Shown here: piece by piece, positions 34,755-40,860 of the stretch
Numbering within the stretch: position 1 is the stretch's first letter
How the letters are laid out: the number at the start of each line of letters is the position of its first letter
Position numbers and translations under genes: made by a program
Assembly (NCBI RefSeq): GCF_000337775.1
Contig: NZ_AOLQ01000004.1
Coordinates: 221,035 to 285,034, forward strand
Direction of reading: 5' to 3'
DNA from: Haloarcula vallismortis ATCC 29715
GTDB taxonomy: Archaea > Halobacteriota > Halobacteria > Halobacteriales > Haloarculaceae
DNA length: 64,000 nucleotides
Notes under the pieces: model-generated
What the model was told of the DNA's origin: nothing
What the model saw: the letters and a program-made list of their open reading frames with translations, nothing else
Database searches by the model: none

Positions 34755-34828
34755 GGAATGGTAGCTCAGTCAGTCAGAGCACTACGCTGATAACGTAGAG
34801 GTCGTGGGTGCAATTCCTACCCATTCCA
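34755..34828 (+). tRNA. tRNA-Ile (GAT)
   Basis: Acceptor GGAATGG/CCATTCC, anticodon stem CTACG/CGTAG with loop CTGATAA, T-arm GTGGG TGCAATT CCTAC with G at position 55. Discriminator A. Confidence 0.9.
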
Positions 34829-34840
34829 TCTTTTCCGTAT

Positions 34841-34912
34841 GCGGGAGTGGTGTTAACGGCAACACGAATCCCTTCCAAGGATTAGCTGTGGGTTCGATTC
34901 CCACCTCCTGCA
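34841..34912 (+). tRNA. tRNA-Gly (TCC)
   Basis: Acceptor GCGGGAG/CTCCTGC, anticodon stem AATCC/GGATT with loop CTTCCAA, T-arm GTGGG TTCGATT CCCAC. Discriminator A. Confidence 0.92.
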
Positions 34913-34917
34913 CTTCT

Positions 34918-34990
34918 GCGGAGCTGTTCTAACCTGGCATGAAGCGTCCTTGCCATGGACGAAATCCGAGTTCAAATCTCGGGCTCCGCA
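34918..34990 (+). tRNA. tRNA-Gly (GCC)
   Basis: Acceptor GCGGAGC/GCTCCGC, anticodon stem CGTCC/GGACG with loop TTGCCAT, T-arm CCGAG TTCAAAT CTCGG. Ends nine bases before the RNase P RNA. Confidence 0.92.
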
Positions 34991-34998
34991 CTTCTAAA

Positions 34999-35245
34999 GG
35001 GGGAGAACGGGAGATCTGCGCCGCTCCGCATCAAGGGAGTGAGGTAAAGTCCCGACACCCACGATCTGGAGCTTCTACGTGAAAGACGGGCCGGACGCAA
35101 GTCCAGGAGCCGAACCTATAGAGACGAGAGTATTTTGTGGAACGCAGGGGAGGCACTCCGATGAGGTGCAAGCACTGAAACATTGTGTGCGTAGGTAAAT
35201 CAGGTCTTGAATGCACAGAATCGGGCTTAACCACGTTCTCTCCCC
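34999..35245 (+). ncRNA. rnpB: RNase P RNA encoded by the element
   Basis: 247 bases. The 5' end GGGGGAGAACG pairs with CGTTCTCTCCCC at the 3' end (helix P1). GAGGTAAAGTCCCGACACC near 35039 matches conserved region I (GAGGAAAGUCC). The distal conserved region V appears as TGCACAGAATCGGGCTTAACC at 35212-35232, the ACAGAA...GGCUUA signature that pairs into helix P4. GTAGGTAAATCAGGTCTTGA just before it fits region IV. It is shorter than typical haloarchaeal RNase P RNA (which exceeds 350 bases), with a reduced specificity domain. Its job would be 5' trimming of the surrounding tRNAs, with host protein subunits. Confidence 0.82.
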
Positions 35246-35255
35246 TTCCTTTGTT

Positions 35256-35342
35256 GGAGGATTGACCGAGCTCGGCCAAAGGTGCTCGGCTTAGGACCGA
35301 GTCCATAGAGACCTGTCGCAGGTTCAAATCCTGCATCCTCCA
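35256..35342 (+). tRNA. tRNA-Leu (TAG)
   Basis: Acceptor GGAGGAT/ATCCTCC, anticodon stem CTCGG/CCGAG with loop CTTAGGA, long variable arm, T-arm GCAGG TTCAAAT CCTGC. Begins ten bases after the RNase P RNA. Confidence 0.92.
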
Positions 35343-35358
35343 ATTCACGGGTTTTCTC

Positions 35359-35443
35359 AGGGGCTTGTCCGAGTCTGGCCGAAGGAGATGGACTTAAGAT
35401 CCATTCACAGCACCCGTCGAGGGTTCGAATCCCTCAGACCCTA
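35359..35443 (+). tRNA. tRNA-Leu (TAA)
   Basis: Acceptor AGGGGCT/AGACCCT with one G5-A68 mismatch, anticodon stem ATGGA/TCCAT with loop CTTAAGA, long variable arm, T-arm GAGGG TTCGAAT CCCTC. Confidence 0.88.
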
Positions 35444-35457
35444 TCTGAATGAAAAAC

Positions 35458-35533
35458 GGGGGGATGGTCTAGTTTGGACGAGGACTCCTACCTTGGGCGT
35501 AGGAAGTCGCAGGTTCAAATCCTGCTCCTCCCA
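35458..35533 (+). tRNA. tRNA-Pro (TGG)
   Basis: Acceptor GGGGGGA/TCCTCCC, anticodon stem CCTAC/GTAGG with loop CTTGGGC, T-arm GCAGG TTCAAAT CCTGC. Discriminator A. Confidence 0.9.
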
Positions 35534-35547
35534 CTTCTACGTATCCT

Positions 35548-35625
35548 GCTCCCTTAACCCTAGTCAGGACAATGGGCCTCGCCTTTCGAGCGAGACAGTC
35601 ACGGGTTCAAATCCCGTAGGGAGCA
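35548..35625 (+). tRNA. tRNA-Glu (TTC)
   Basis: Acceptor GCTCCCT/AGGGAGC, anticodon stem CTCGC/GCGAG with loop CTTTCGA, T-arm ACGGG TTCAAAT CCCGT. Discriminator A. Confidence 0.9.
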
Positions 35626-35851
35626 TTTGGATTACATTTAAAAAGTTCAGTTCTCCAGTCACCGGTAGAGGTCGGTAACTTGGCTACTGCAGCACGCGGA
35701 TCCCACGTATCCAGCACTTCTACACGTCTTCTCAACAGCTGCAGCAATATGCAGACGACCCAGCAATAACTGTTCTACGCTCTGCGATAACTCCACGCCT
35801 AAGAGTGGACTCGAAAGCAGGGTGTCACTGTTCGTTCTGTCCCGATATCAT
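35626..35851 (+). other. Gap in the tRNA array with an internal promoter and possible small RNA
   Basis: Starts with TATA-like ATTTAAAA (35636-35643), so a transcript could begin near 35665. The following 190 bases contain no long frame. CGTCT and AGACG flank an inner TGCAGCAATATGCA hairpin, and ACTCCAC/GTGGACT forms another. It could be a further stable RNA; no family is recognised. Confidence 0.4.
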
Positions 35852-35927
35852 AGCCCCATACCCTTAGCGGCCAATAGGATCGGTCTTTGGAACCGAATTG
35901 TCCCCGGTTCGAATCCGGGTGGGGCTA
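35852..35927 (+). tRNA. tRNA-Gln (TTG)
   Basis: Acceptor AGCCCCA/TGGGGCT, anticodon stem TCGGT/ACCGA with loop CTTTGGA, T-arm CCCGG TTCGAAT CCGGG. Discriminator A. Confidence 0.92.
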
Positions 35928-35934
35928 ATCAGCT

Positions 35935-36009
35935 GACGGGGTAGTTCAGCCGAGAGTGAACGCCGGGCTCATGTCCCGGATGCCGCAGGTGCAAATCCTG
36001 CCCCCGTCA
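35935..36009 (+). tRNA. tRNA-Met (CAT), initiator-like anticodon stem
   Basis: Acceptor GACGGGG/CCCCGTC; anticodon stem CCGGG/CCCGG carries the three G-C pairs typical of initiators, with loop CTCATGT. G1-C72 instead of the archaeal initiator A1-U72, and G37, argue for an elongator. It is the only CAT tRNA in the array. T-loop TGCAAAT. Confidence 0.85.
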
Positions 36010-36023
36010 CTTCGTACTGTGCT

Positions 36024-36097
36024 TCCAGCGTAGCTCAATCCAGTAGAGCAGCCGCCTTGTAAGCGGCAGGTTGCGGGTGCAGATCCCGCCGCTGGAT
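36024..36097 (+). tRNA. tRNA-Thr (TGT)
   Basis: Acceptor TCCAGCG/CGCTGGA, anticodon stem GCCGC/GCGGC with loop CTTGTAA, T-arm GCGGG TGCAGAT CCCGC. Discriminator T. Confidence 0.9.
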
Positions 36098-36112
36098 ACC
36101 CTCACCTTTCAC

Positions 36113-36186
36113 GGCAGAATGGTCAAACCTGGGTACGACACCTCCTTGGTATGGAGGAGATACGGGTTCAAATCCCGTTTCTGCCT
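36113..36186 (+). tRNA. tRNA-Thr (GGT)
   Basis: Acceptor GGCAGAA/TTCTGCC, anticodon stem CCTCC/GGAGG with loop TTGGTAT, T-arm ACGGG TTCAAAT CCCGT. Discriminator T. Confidence 0.9.
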
Positions 36187-36246
36187 TTTCGAGCGTCTTC
36201 AGTGGGTGTGACGTGATGACAGAAATATAGCCTGCCTCCAACTTTT

Positions 36247-36320
36247 GGAGGGGTAGCCAACGAGGTAAGGCAGCGGCCTGTTGAGCCGCATGGATGCGAG
36301 TTCGAGTCTCGTCCCCTCCG
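36247..36320 (+). tRNA. tRNA-Asn (GTT)
   Basis: Acceptor GGAGGGG/CCCCTCC, anticodon stem GCGGC/GCCGC with loop CTGTTGA, T-arm GCGAG TTCGAGT CTCGT. Discriminator G. A protein gene starts nine bases later. Confidence 0.9.
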
Positions 36321-36328
36321 CTCCACCT

Positions 36329-36598
36329 ATGACAACCTACGCACGAATACCCGGAAAAGACGAAACAGTAGAATACAGAGAACTGGACTATGTTTCAGCG
36401 TCGCTGTTCAAATCAGAAGAAGATGCAGAACTTGAGATTGAAGAGAAGGAGGGAATCCATCGAGAGAAAGACTTGGAAATTTACAGAGAGTGTGATGATT
36501 GTGGGAGAGACGACAGGGAGGATATCACGCTTTACAGAGTTGCTCAGTTAGGAAAGGTTGGGGGAGGACACTATTGTCAAGAATGTCTCGGCATATAG
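36329..36598 (+). CDS. Small zinc-finger protein within the tRNA array
   Basis: 89 residues, MTTYARIPGKDETVEYR onward, with CDDCGRD near residue 59 and YCQECLGI at the end: two CxxC pairs for one zinc. The ATG follows tRNA-Asn by nine bases; a longer in-frame reading would run through the tRNA and is rejected. Between tRNA-Asn and tRNA-Cys, so its message may come from cleavage of the tRNA precursor. Function unknown. Confidence 0.65.
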   Translation: MTTYARIPGKDETVEYRELDYVSASLFKSEEDAELEIEEKEGIHREKDLEIYRECDDCGRDDREDITLYRVAQLGKVGGGHYCQECLGI

Positions 36599-36624
36599 TG
36601 CTGTAGGCGAGTAAAATAGCCAAT

Positions 36625-36699
36625 AGAGGGGTGGCAGAGTCTGGTCCTATGCAGCCGGCTGCAAACCGGCCTACCCGAGTTCAAATCTCGGCCCCTCTT
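36625..36699 (+). tRNA. tRNA-Cys (GCA)
   Basis: Acceptor AGAGGGG/CCCCTCT, anticodon stem GCCGG/CCGGC with loop CTGCAAA, T-arm CCGAG TTCAAAT CTCGG. Discriminator T. Last tRNA of the array. Confidence 0.92.
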
Positions 36700-36746
36700 A
36701 CATCACACCCCTCAAATTCATAAAAAACGGTTCACTGCTTCTATAC

Positions 36747-37136
36747 ATGGCTTTCAACGACTTCGATTCTTCTCACCTGGACGGATGGCAGGAAGCTGAG
36801 AAAGTGCTGTACGAGGAACTGGAATCCGGCGAAGACACGGAGATCTCTTTAAGACCGGGTTATGATGATGCTCCGAATCAGCACGACTTACAGAGGTTGT
36901 TGAAGCCGGAGGCACAGCGTTTCCAGGAATCTGAGTCTGAAGCAGTGCAGGACTTGTACGAGTTCGTCGACGACTATTTCGCGGAGACGCAGTACGTCGA
37001 CTGGACTTTCGTTGAAGACGGTTTCGAGGACTTACAGCAGAGAGAAGCTGAGGCCTTCAGCTACGGTGACGGCACAGATCTTGTTGTTGAGGTCTACGAA
37101 CCCGGAGAAGACGGCCACGACGTCTTACGGCTGTAA
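36747..37136 (+). CDS. Hypothetical acidic protein
   Basis: 129 residues starting MAFNDFDSSHLDGWQEAEK. It is very acidic with alternating helices and a C-terminal strand (GTDLVVEVYEPGEDGHDVL). TATA-like CATAAAAAAC lies about 25 bases before the ATG, so leaderless. No motif recognised. Its end overlaps the convergent gene at 37125. Confidence 0.6.
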   Translation: MAFNDFDSSHLDGWQEAEKVLYEELESGEDTEISLRPGYDDAPNQHDLQRLLKPEAQRFQESESEAVQDLYEFVDDYFAETQYVDWTFVEDGFEDLQQREAEAFSYGDGTDLVVEVYEPGEDGHDVLRL

Positions 37137-37400
37137 TCTTTTTCTCTGCACCGGGTTTTTCTCGGCGTGCAGCTTCATCAATTCCCAGTTGTTCTTCATA
37201 AAGTCGTAGAGTTCGTAATCGCCTTGTTTGTAGGCTATCAGGGTTGCTTCTTCGATTTTCTGCCAGACTTCGAGGAAGTAGGTTTTGTCGTCTCTCTCGT
37301 GTTTTGCCTCTGCGATCTCCTCCAGTACCTCGTAGCGGGCGTCGTTGACCTCGTCTTTGGATGCTTCCTGGTCGAACAACGTGGAATACGGCGTACGCAT
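37125..37400 (-). CDS. Hypothetical helical protein
   Basis: 91 residues, all-helical in appearance (DARYEVLEEIAEAKHERDDK, VWQKIEEATLIAYKQGDYEL) with a basic C-terminus. No family recognised. It faces the gene at 36747 and shares its upstream region with the plus-strand gene at 37516. Confidence 0.55.
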   Translation of the reverse strand: MRTPYSTLFDQEASKDEVNDARYEVLEEIAEAKHERDDKTYFLEVWQKIEEATLIAYKQGDYELYDFMKNNWELMKLHAEKNPVQRKRLQP

Positions 37401-37515
37401 TTACCATGTAGGTTCATACCGGATTCACCTAAAGGATTACTGTAGCTATACGTGTACAACCCTGTCCTCAGTCTCTGCCTGTCCACTAACCTCTCTGACA
37501 AAGGTTGACCAAAAA

Positions 37516-38103
37516 GTGAAGTGTCTGAAACAGTTAACCACCTTGTATGGTGACCAGGTTTTGATCTTGAAACATCTGGCTGAGTTCTTAGGGAAGACAG
37601 ATAGGGACACAGCAGCTCACCTATCTGAAGACGATAAAGATGCAGAAGTGTGGATTTTCTCCCTTCACAACGCAGATTACGGGTTCATATTCTCAGTCCA
37701 CACTGAAGACGAGAAAGTAGTGGATATCCAGGCACGGGATAGGGAGTGGATTCTCCAGCACCTCAGATTCGACGAGTACGTGGAACCGCCGGGTTTTGTC
37801 CGTGAAGCTGTCGAGGAACGTGTGGAGTTCGCTGAGGACCCGGATGCACTCGCAACTTTAGAGGATAACTGCTTGATGTGCAGCAAGGAGTACAAAGTGC
37901 AGGTTACGCCGAAGATCGACCTGTTGATAGATGGATGGTACGCGCAGCGAGTTATACAGGAGTACTGCCCGGAGTGCGACAGGTCGTTAACTCAGAAGAA
38001 GACTTTCAACCCGCCCCGGCAGTATGAAACCGGCTCACCTTACGAGTTCAGCTCGGAAGAAGCTGATATCACCGAGTACACGTGGAGGCACGCACGACGA
38101 TGA
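37516..38103 (+). CDS. Zinc-ribbon protein, paralogue 1
   Basis: 195 residues from GTG. The C-terminal half has CLMCSKEY and YCPECDRS around PKIDLLIDGWYAQRVI. Its tandem neighbour has the same layout, so the two arose by duplication. The N-terminal part (VWIFSLHNADYGFIFSVHTED) is a beta domain. The upstream frame to 37345 looks non-coding. The stop overlaps the next ATG. Confidence 0.6.
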   Translation: MKCLKQLTTLYGDQVLILKHLAEFLGKTDRDTAAHLSEDDKDAEVWIFSLHNADYGFIFSVHTEDEKVVDIQARDREWILQHLRFDEYVEPPGFVREAVEERVEFAEDPDALATLEDNCLMCSKEYKVQVTPKIDLLIDGWYAQRVIQEYCPECDRSLTQKKTFNPPRQYETGSPYEFSSEEADITEYTWRHARR

Positions 38104-38657
38104 CTGAATCAGATACTCATCCGATGACCGTGTTCCTGCACGAGTCAAAGGAAGGGAAGATCGGGTTCAATCCCTCGTCAGAGAGTGATCCGGCAAGGCA
38201 CTGGATCTTTACACGGGAGAACGCAGGATTCAGATTCTACTTCTTGGTCCACGACAGGGACGAGGTACTGGGTTACAAGATCCGTCCGAGAAGTCTTCAG
38301 TGGATCGGCCGGTTCATCTACGGCAGAGAAATAAACTACCTGGAAGAGCCGTGTGAAGAGGTCGCGGAGCTGGTTTCCGAAGCTGTAGAAGTCCGGGAGG
38401 AGCCGTTGGATATCGGTTTGATGGAGAAGCACTGTCCTGGTTGCCAGCGTTTCCACGAGGTGACTGTGATGCCGAAGATGGACCTGGCTATACACGGTGT
38501 CCCCGGTCAGAGGGTTTTCGAGGAGACGTGCCCGGACTGCGGTGAAAGTTTCGTGGTGAAGAAGACGCTCTGGAATCTGCCAGGTGAAGGATATCCCGAG
38601 AACCGGTGTGAACTGGATGAGTCAAGGCTGTGGGAGTACAGCCGTAGAACACCTTAG
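38100..38657 (+). CDS. Zinc-ribbon protein, paralogue 2
   Basis: 185 residues starting MTESDTHPMTVFLHES, coupled to paralogue 1 by ATGA. HCPGCQRFHEV and TCPDCGESFVV bracket PKMDLAIHGVPGQRVF, matching the neighbour's PKIDLLIDGWYAQRVI. The N-terminus (HWIFTRENAGFRFYFLVHD) also aligns with it. Probably works as a heterodimer with the first paralogue. Function unknown. Confidence 0.65.
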   Translation: MTESDTHPMTVFLHESKEGKIGFNPSSESDPARHWIFTRENAGFRFYFLVHDRDEVLGYKIRPRSLQWIGRFIYGREINYLEEPCEEVAELVSEAVEVREEPLDIGLMEKHCPGCQRFHEVTVMPKMDLAIHGVPGQRVFEETCPDCGESFVVKKTLWNLPGEGYPENRCELDESRLWEYSRRTP

Positions 38658-38662
38658 AGAAG

Positions 38663-39058
38663 TCAGTCTTCAAACCATTCCTCATTGTTTTCCTCTATAC
38701 GCTTATTCACCTCGTCTAAACGGTCCAAGGTTTCACGTTGCTCCTGTAACCGGTTTGCTGCGTTCAGCATTTCTTCAAACGCTTTCTCAGGATCTTCTAA
38801 AACTTCCTCCGGGTCATGCAGCATCAAGTCCTCAAAGCCTTGGAAATCTTCCGGGGAGAGTTCCCTGAGATCACCTGGTTCAGGGCTGAGGTCAAGACCG
38901 TCGAGAAGGCTGCCGGGGTCAGATGATGCTTGTTCTTGCTGGAGTTCGAGAACGGTTTCTTCTGACTTCTTCAGCTCTTCTTCAAGGAACTGTATCCGGT
39001 CGTGAAGGAAGTCAATGTACTCTTCGTAGTCTTCTTCTGTGAAGTCGTTGGTGTCCAT
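38663..39058 (-). CDS. Coiled-coil protein
   Basis: 131 residues: helix at 8-45 (YIDFLHDRIQFLEEELKKSE), a proline/Asp-rich linker, then a long helix to the end (LNAANRLQEQRETLDRLDEV). No catalytic features. Last gene of a four-gene minus-strand unit led by the ArsR-type regulator. Confidence 0.55.
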   Translation of the reverse strand: MDTNDFTEEDYEEYIDFLHDRIQFLEEELKKSEETVLELQQEQASSDPGSLLDGLDLSPEPGDLRELSPEDFQGFEDLMLHDPEEVLEDPEKAFEEMLNAANRLQEQRETLDRLDEVNKRIEENNEEWFED

Positions 39059-39069
39059 AGTTTTGGGGG

Positions 39070-39171
39070 TCAGGAGTCGTAGTTTTCAAAGGCGATGAAT
39101 GTCAGCGGCGATCCTTTGTACTCCTCGAATTTCTCGTGGAAACAGTGCTCCACGGTGTTGAGTGCGTACAT
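39070..39171 (-). CDS. Very small protein of 33 residues
   Basis: MYALNTVEHCFHEKFEEYKG onward, ending 11 bases before the coiled-coil gene. A promoter (TATA-like ATACTTAAG) with an overlapping dyad operator lies 20-50 bases upstream, which supports expression. Too short to classify. Confidence 0.4.
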   Translation of the reverse strand: MYALNTVEHCFHEKFEEYKGSPLTFIAFENYDS

Positions 39172-39191
39172 GGAATCAACAAGGAGGCACT

Positions 39192-39219
39192 GTAACTTAA
39201 GTATTAACCAGAAGGTTAA
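39192..39219 (-). promoter_or_regulatory. Promoter with TTAACC-N4-GGTTAA operator and AAGTTAC element
   Basis: Perfect dyad TTAACCAGAAGGTTAA at 39204-39219, overlapping the TATA-like box on the minus strand; AAGTTAC (39192-39198, minus strand) follows directly. The same dyad, with one mismatch, is at 40004. Likely binding site of the ArsR-type regulator at 39453. Confidence 0.55.
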
Positions 39220-39279
39220 CTACACCAAGAACGACACAAATCTCGGGGGGAAGCGGTAGGTCGACAATGGAGGTCAGGG

Positions 39280-39447
39280 CTACAGTTCCTGTTTCGGCAG
39301 GGCTTCTACAGCTTCTCGCTCGCAGTCGAAGACGTGATCTCGGCGGCGGATCATAGAGATATACTCCGTCCCGCTTTCGTGCGTCTCCTGGATAAAGTAG
39401 GCCACACCGTTTTTCTCCACGACTTCGCTGACCCTGTCCCCCGCCAT
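39280..39447 (-). CDS. Small beta-rich protein
   Basis: 55 residues starting MAGDRVSEVVEKNG with strands GVAYFIQETH and EYISMIRRRDHVF. It begins six bases after the stop of the ArsR-type gene and is probably cotranscribed. The longer open frame upstream is part of that gene's tail read in another frame. Function unknown. Confidence 0.5.
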   Translation of the reverse strand: MAGDRVSEVVEKNGVAYFIQETHESGTEYISMIRRRDHVFDCEREAVEALPKQEL

Positions 39448-39452
39448 AGTTT

Positions 39453-39905
39453 TTACAGTGTTTTTTCTGCTTCTTCCCAGATGTTCTGCCACGCCTCTGC
39501 CTTCAGTTTCTGCTCGAACTCTGTGACGTCGACACCGGCTTCCTCCAGTGTCTCCCGTGTATCCTTTTCTTCCTCTTCCAGCTGCTTCAGTTCTTCCTCC
39601 AAGTCTTCCAGTACCGTCAGTGAGTGTTCGGCGTCCTGTTCCAAGAGGTCGACGTACCGGTTTCCCAGCGGCGTCAGTGCGTAGGTTTTCGAGTCTTCCT
39701 GCTGCGGCCTGTAGACCAGTTCTGAGTCGATGAGGCGTTCAATGTTTTTCTGGAGGCCGCTCCTGGTGATCCCGAGTTCGTCGGTGAGCTGGGAGACAGG
39801 TTCGTCCTGTGAAAGCTGGATGAGGACGTGTAGACGGGTCTTGTTGCCGAGAGCTTGGTAGAGGTCTGCGAGAGCGTTGATATCGTCTGTACTCAAATCA
39901 CTCAT
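39453..39905 (-). CDS. ArsR-type regulator with C-terminal coiled coil
   Basis: 150 residues. The winged HTH spans about 10-75 (ALADLYQALGNKTRLHVLI, VSQLTDELGITRSGLQKNI). A coiled coil follows (LEDLEEELKQLEEEEKDT) and a short helical tail. No metal-binding cysteines, so metal sensing is unlikely. Dyad sites TTAACC-N4-GGTTRA stand in front of the genes on both sides (39204 and 40004), suggesting it controls both and itself. Confidence 0.8.
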   Translation of the reverse strand: MSDLSTDDINALADLYQALGNKTRLHVLIQLSQDEPVSQLTDELGITRSGLQKNIERLIDSELVYRPQQEDSKTYALTPLGNRYVDLLEQDAEHSLTVLEDLEEELKQLEEEEKDTRETLEEAGVDVTEFEQKLKAEAWQNIWEEAEKTL

Positions 39906-40003
39906 TGATACGAAGCTATACACCGTCCCGTTCTTAAAACTCTGGCAGTTGCGACTGTTAACCTATTACTACACTCCTGCAAAAGGTTTATTGTAGAATA
40001 AGG

Positions 40004-40019
40004 TTAACCATTTGGTTGA
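40004..40019 (+). promoter_or_regulatory. TTAACC-N4-GGTTGA operator
   Basis: Dyad 18 bases before the secreted-protein start, one mismatch from the site at 39204. It overlaps the transcription start region between TTTATTGTAGAATAA and the ribosome site GAGGTGA. Confidence 0.5.
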
Positions 40020-40036
40020 GGTGAGCAAAGACTACA

Positions 40037-40747
40037 ATGCCCGGAAAAGTCACAGGCCGCGGAAAGTACTGGAGAGTGATTGTCCTGGCCACTCTGGTTA
40101 TGATGCCAGTAGCTGCATCAGGTGCTGCTGTTGCACAAACCGCCGATAACTCTACAGCAACGAACGCTACGAGTCAGGAAGGCTGTCAGGTGGATGGTCC
40201 GCCGCCCCTGGAGAACACCCGTGTCTACCTGGAAGACAGACAGGTGGAACAAGGTGATCCAGGTAAGATTTCTCTTCAACACGAGCTGGACACTTCCTAC
40301 AACTGTCCTGTAGTGGTCCTGGCCACGATCTACGCTCCGAGCGGGGTCGAGGTCAGTGTTTCAGGGGGTGGAACAGTGGAGCAGTTCGAGGGAGGTGCTC
40401 AGGCACTCTACACGATTGACCCGACTACAGGCGGTACGGTCGGAACGTCCTCGATTGAAGTACATTACACCGGTGAGGTAGAGGATGAGATGGAAGTTGA
40501 GATTGAGGGAACGGCTCAGTTGTTCCCGGAAGGCTACCGTAGTCAATCTGAGTACCACACTGATATCGGCGGGATGAACCAGCCGATTGTCATTCTTGAA
40601 TCAACTAATCCTGAGTCAAATGCTTCACAAGATCAGGGTGTAATTGACACTGTAGATGATCTAACACTTTCTGAGAAGAAGATTATCTTCATGATCGGTA
40701 TGGTGTTTCTTTTCGTCCTGACCTCCATGATCGTCACCAAACTCTGA
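40037..40747 (+). CDS. Secreted protein anchored by a C-terminal helix
   Basis: 236 residues. A signal peptide (residues 12-34, VIVLATLVMMPVAASGAAVA) precedes a Thr/Ser/Asn-rich stretch that may be glycosylated. The middle is a beta domain like those of archaeal surface proteins. A transmembrane helix (IIFMIGMVFLFVLTSMIV) ends at the C-terminus, leaving most of the protein outside. Could be a virion spike, adhesin or surface marker of the element. Good ribosome site GAGGTGA. Confidence 0.7.
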   Translation: MPGKVTGRGKYWRVIVLATLVMMPVAASGAAVAQTADNSTATNATSQEGCQVDGPPPLENTRVYLEDRQVEQGDPGKISLQHELDTSYNCPVVVLATIYAPSGVEVSVSGGGTVEQFEGGAQALYTIDPTTGGTVGTSSIEVHYTGEVEDEMEVEIEGTAQLFPEGYRSQSEYHTDIGGMNQPIVILESTNPESNASQDQGVIDTVDDLTLSEKKIIFMIGMVFLFVLTSMIVTKL

Positions 40748-40860
40748 ACTCACAGGTATTCTCCGAGGTCTGAATCCTTACTTCTCTCCGGGTTGTCGAA
40801 ACCAGATTTGTTTTATAAAAACCTGTTTTCAAACAACTACCACATATCAGGTGATTCCCT

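Noticed and set aside
33130..36699. CRISPR array
   Set aside because: The spaced repeats here are tRNA T-arms (GGTTCAAATCC); no identical repeats with unique spacers exist in the window.
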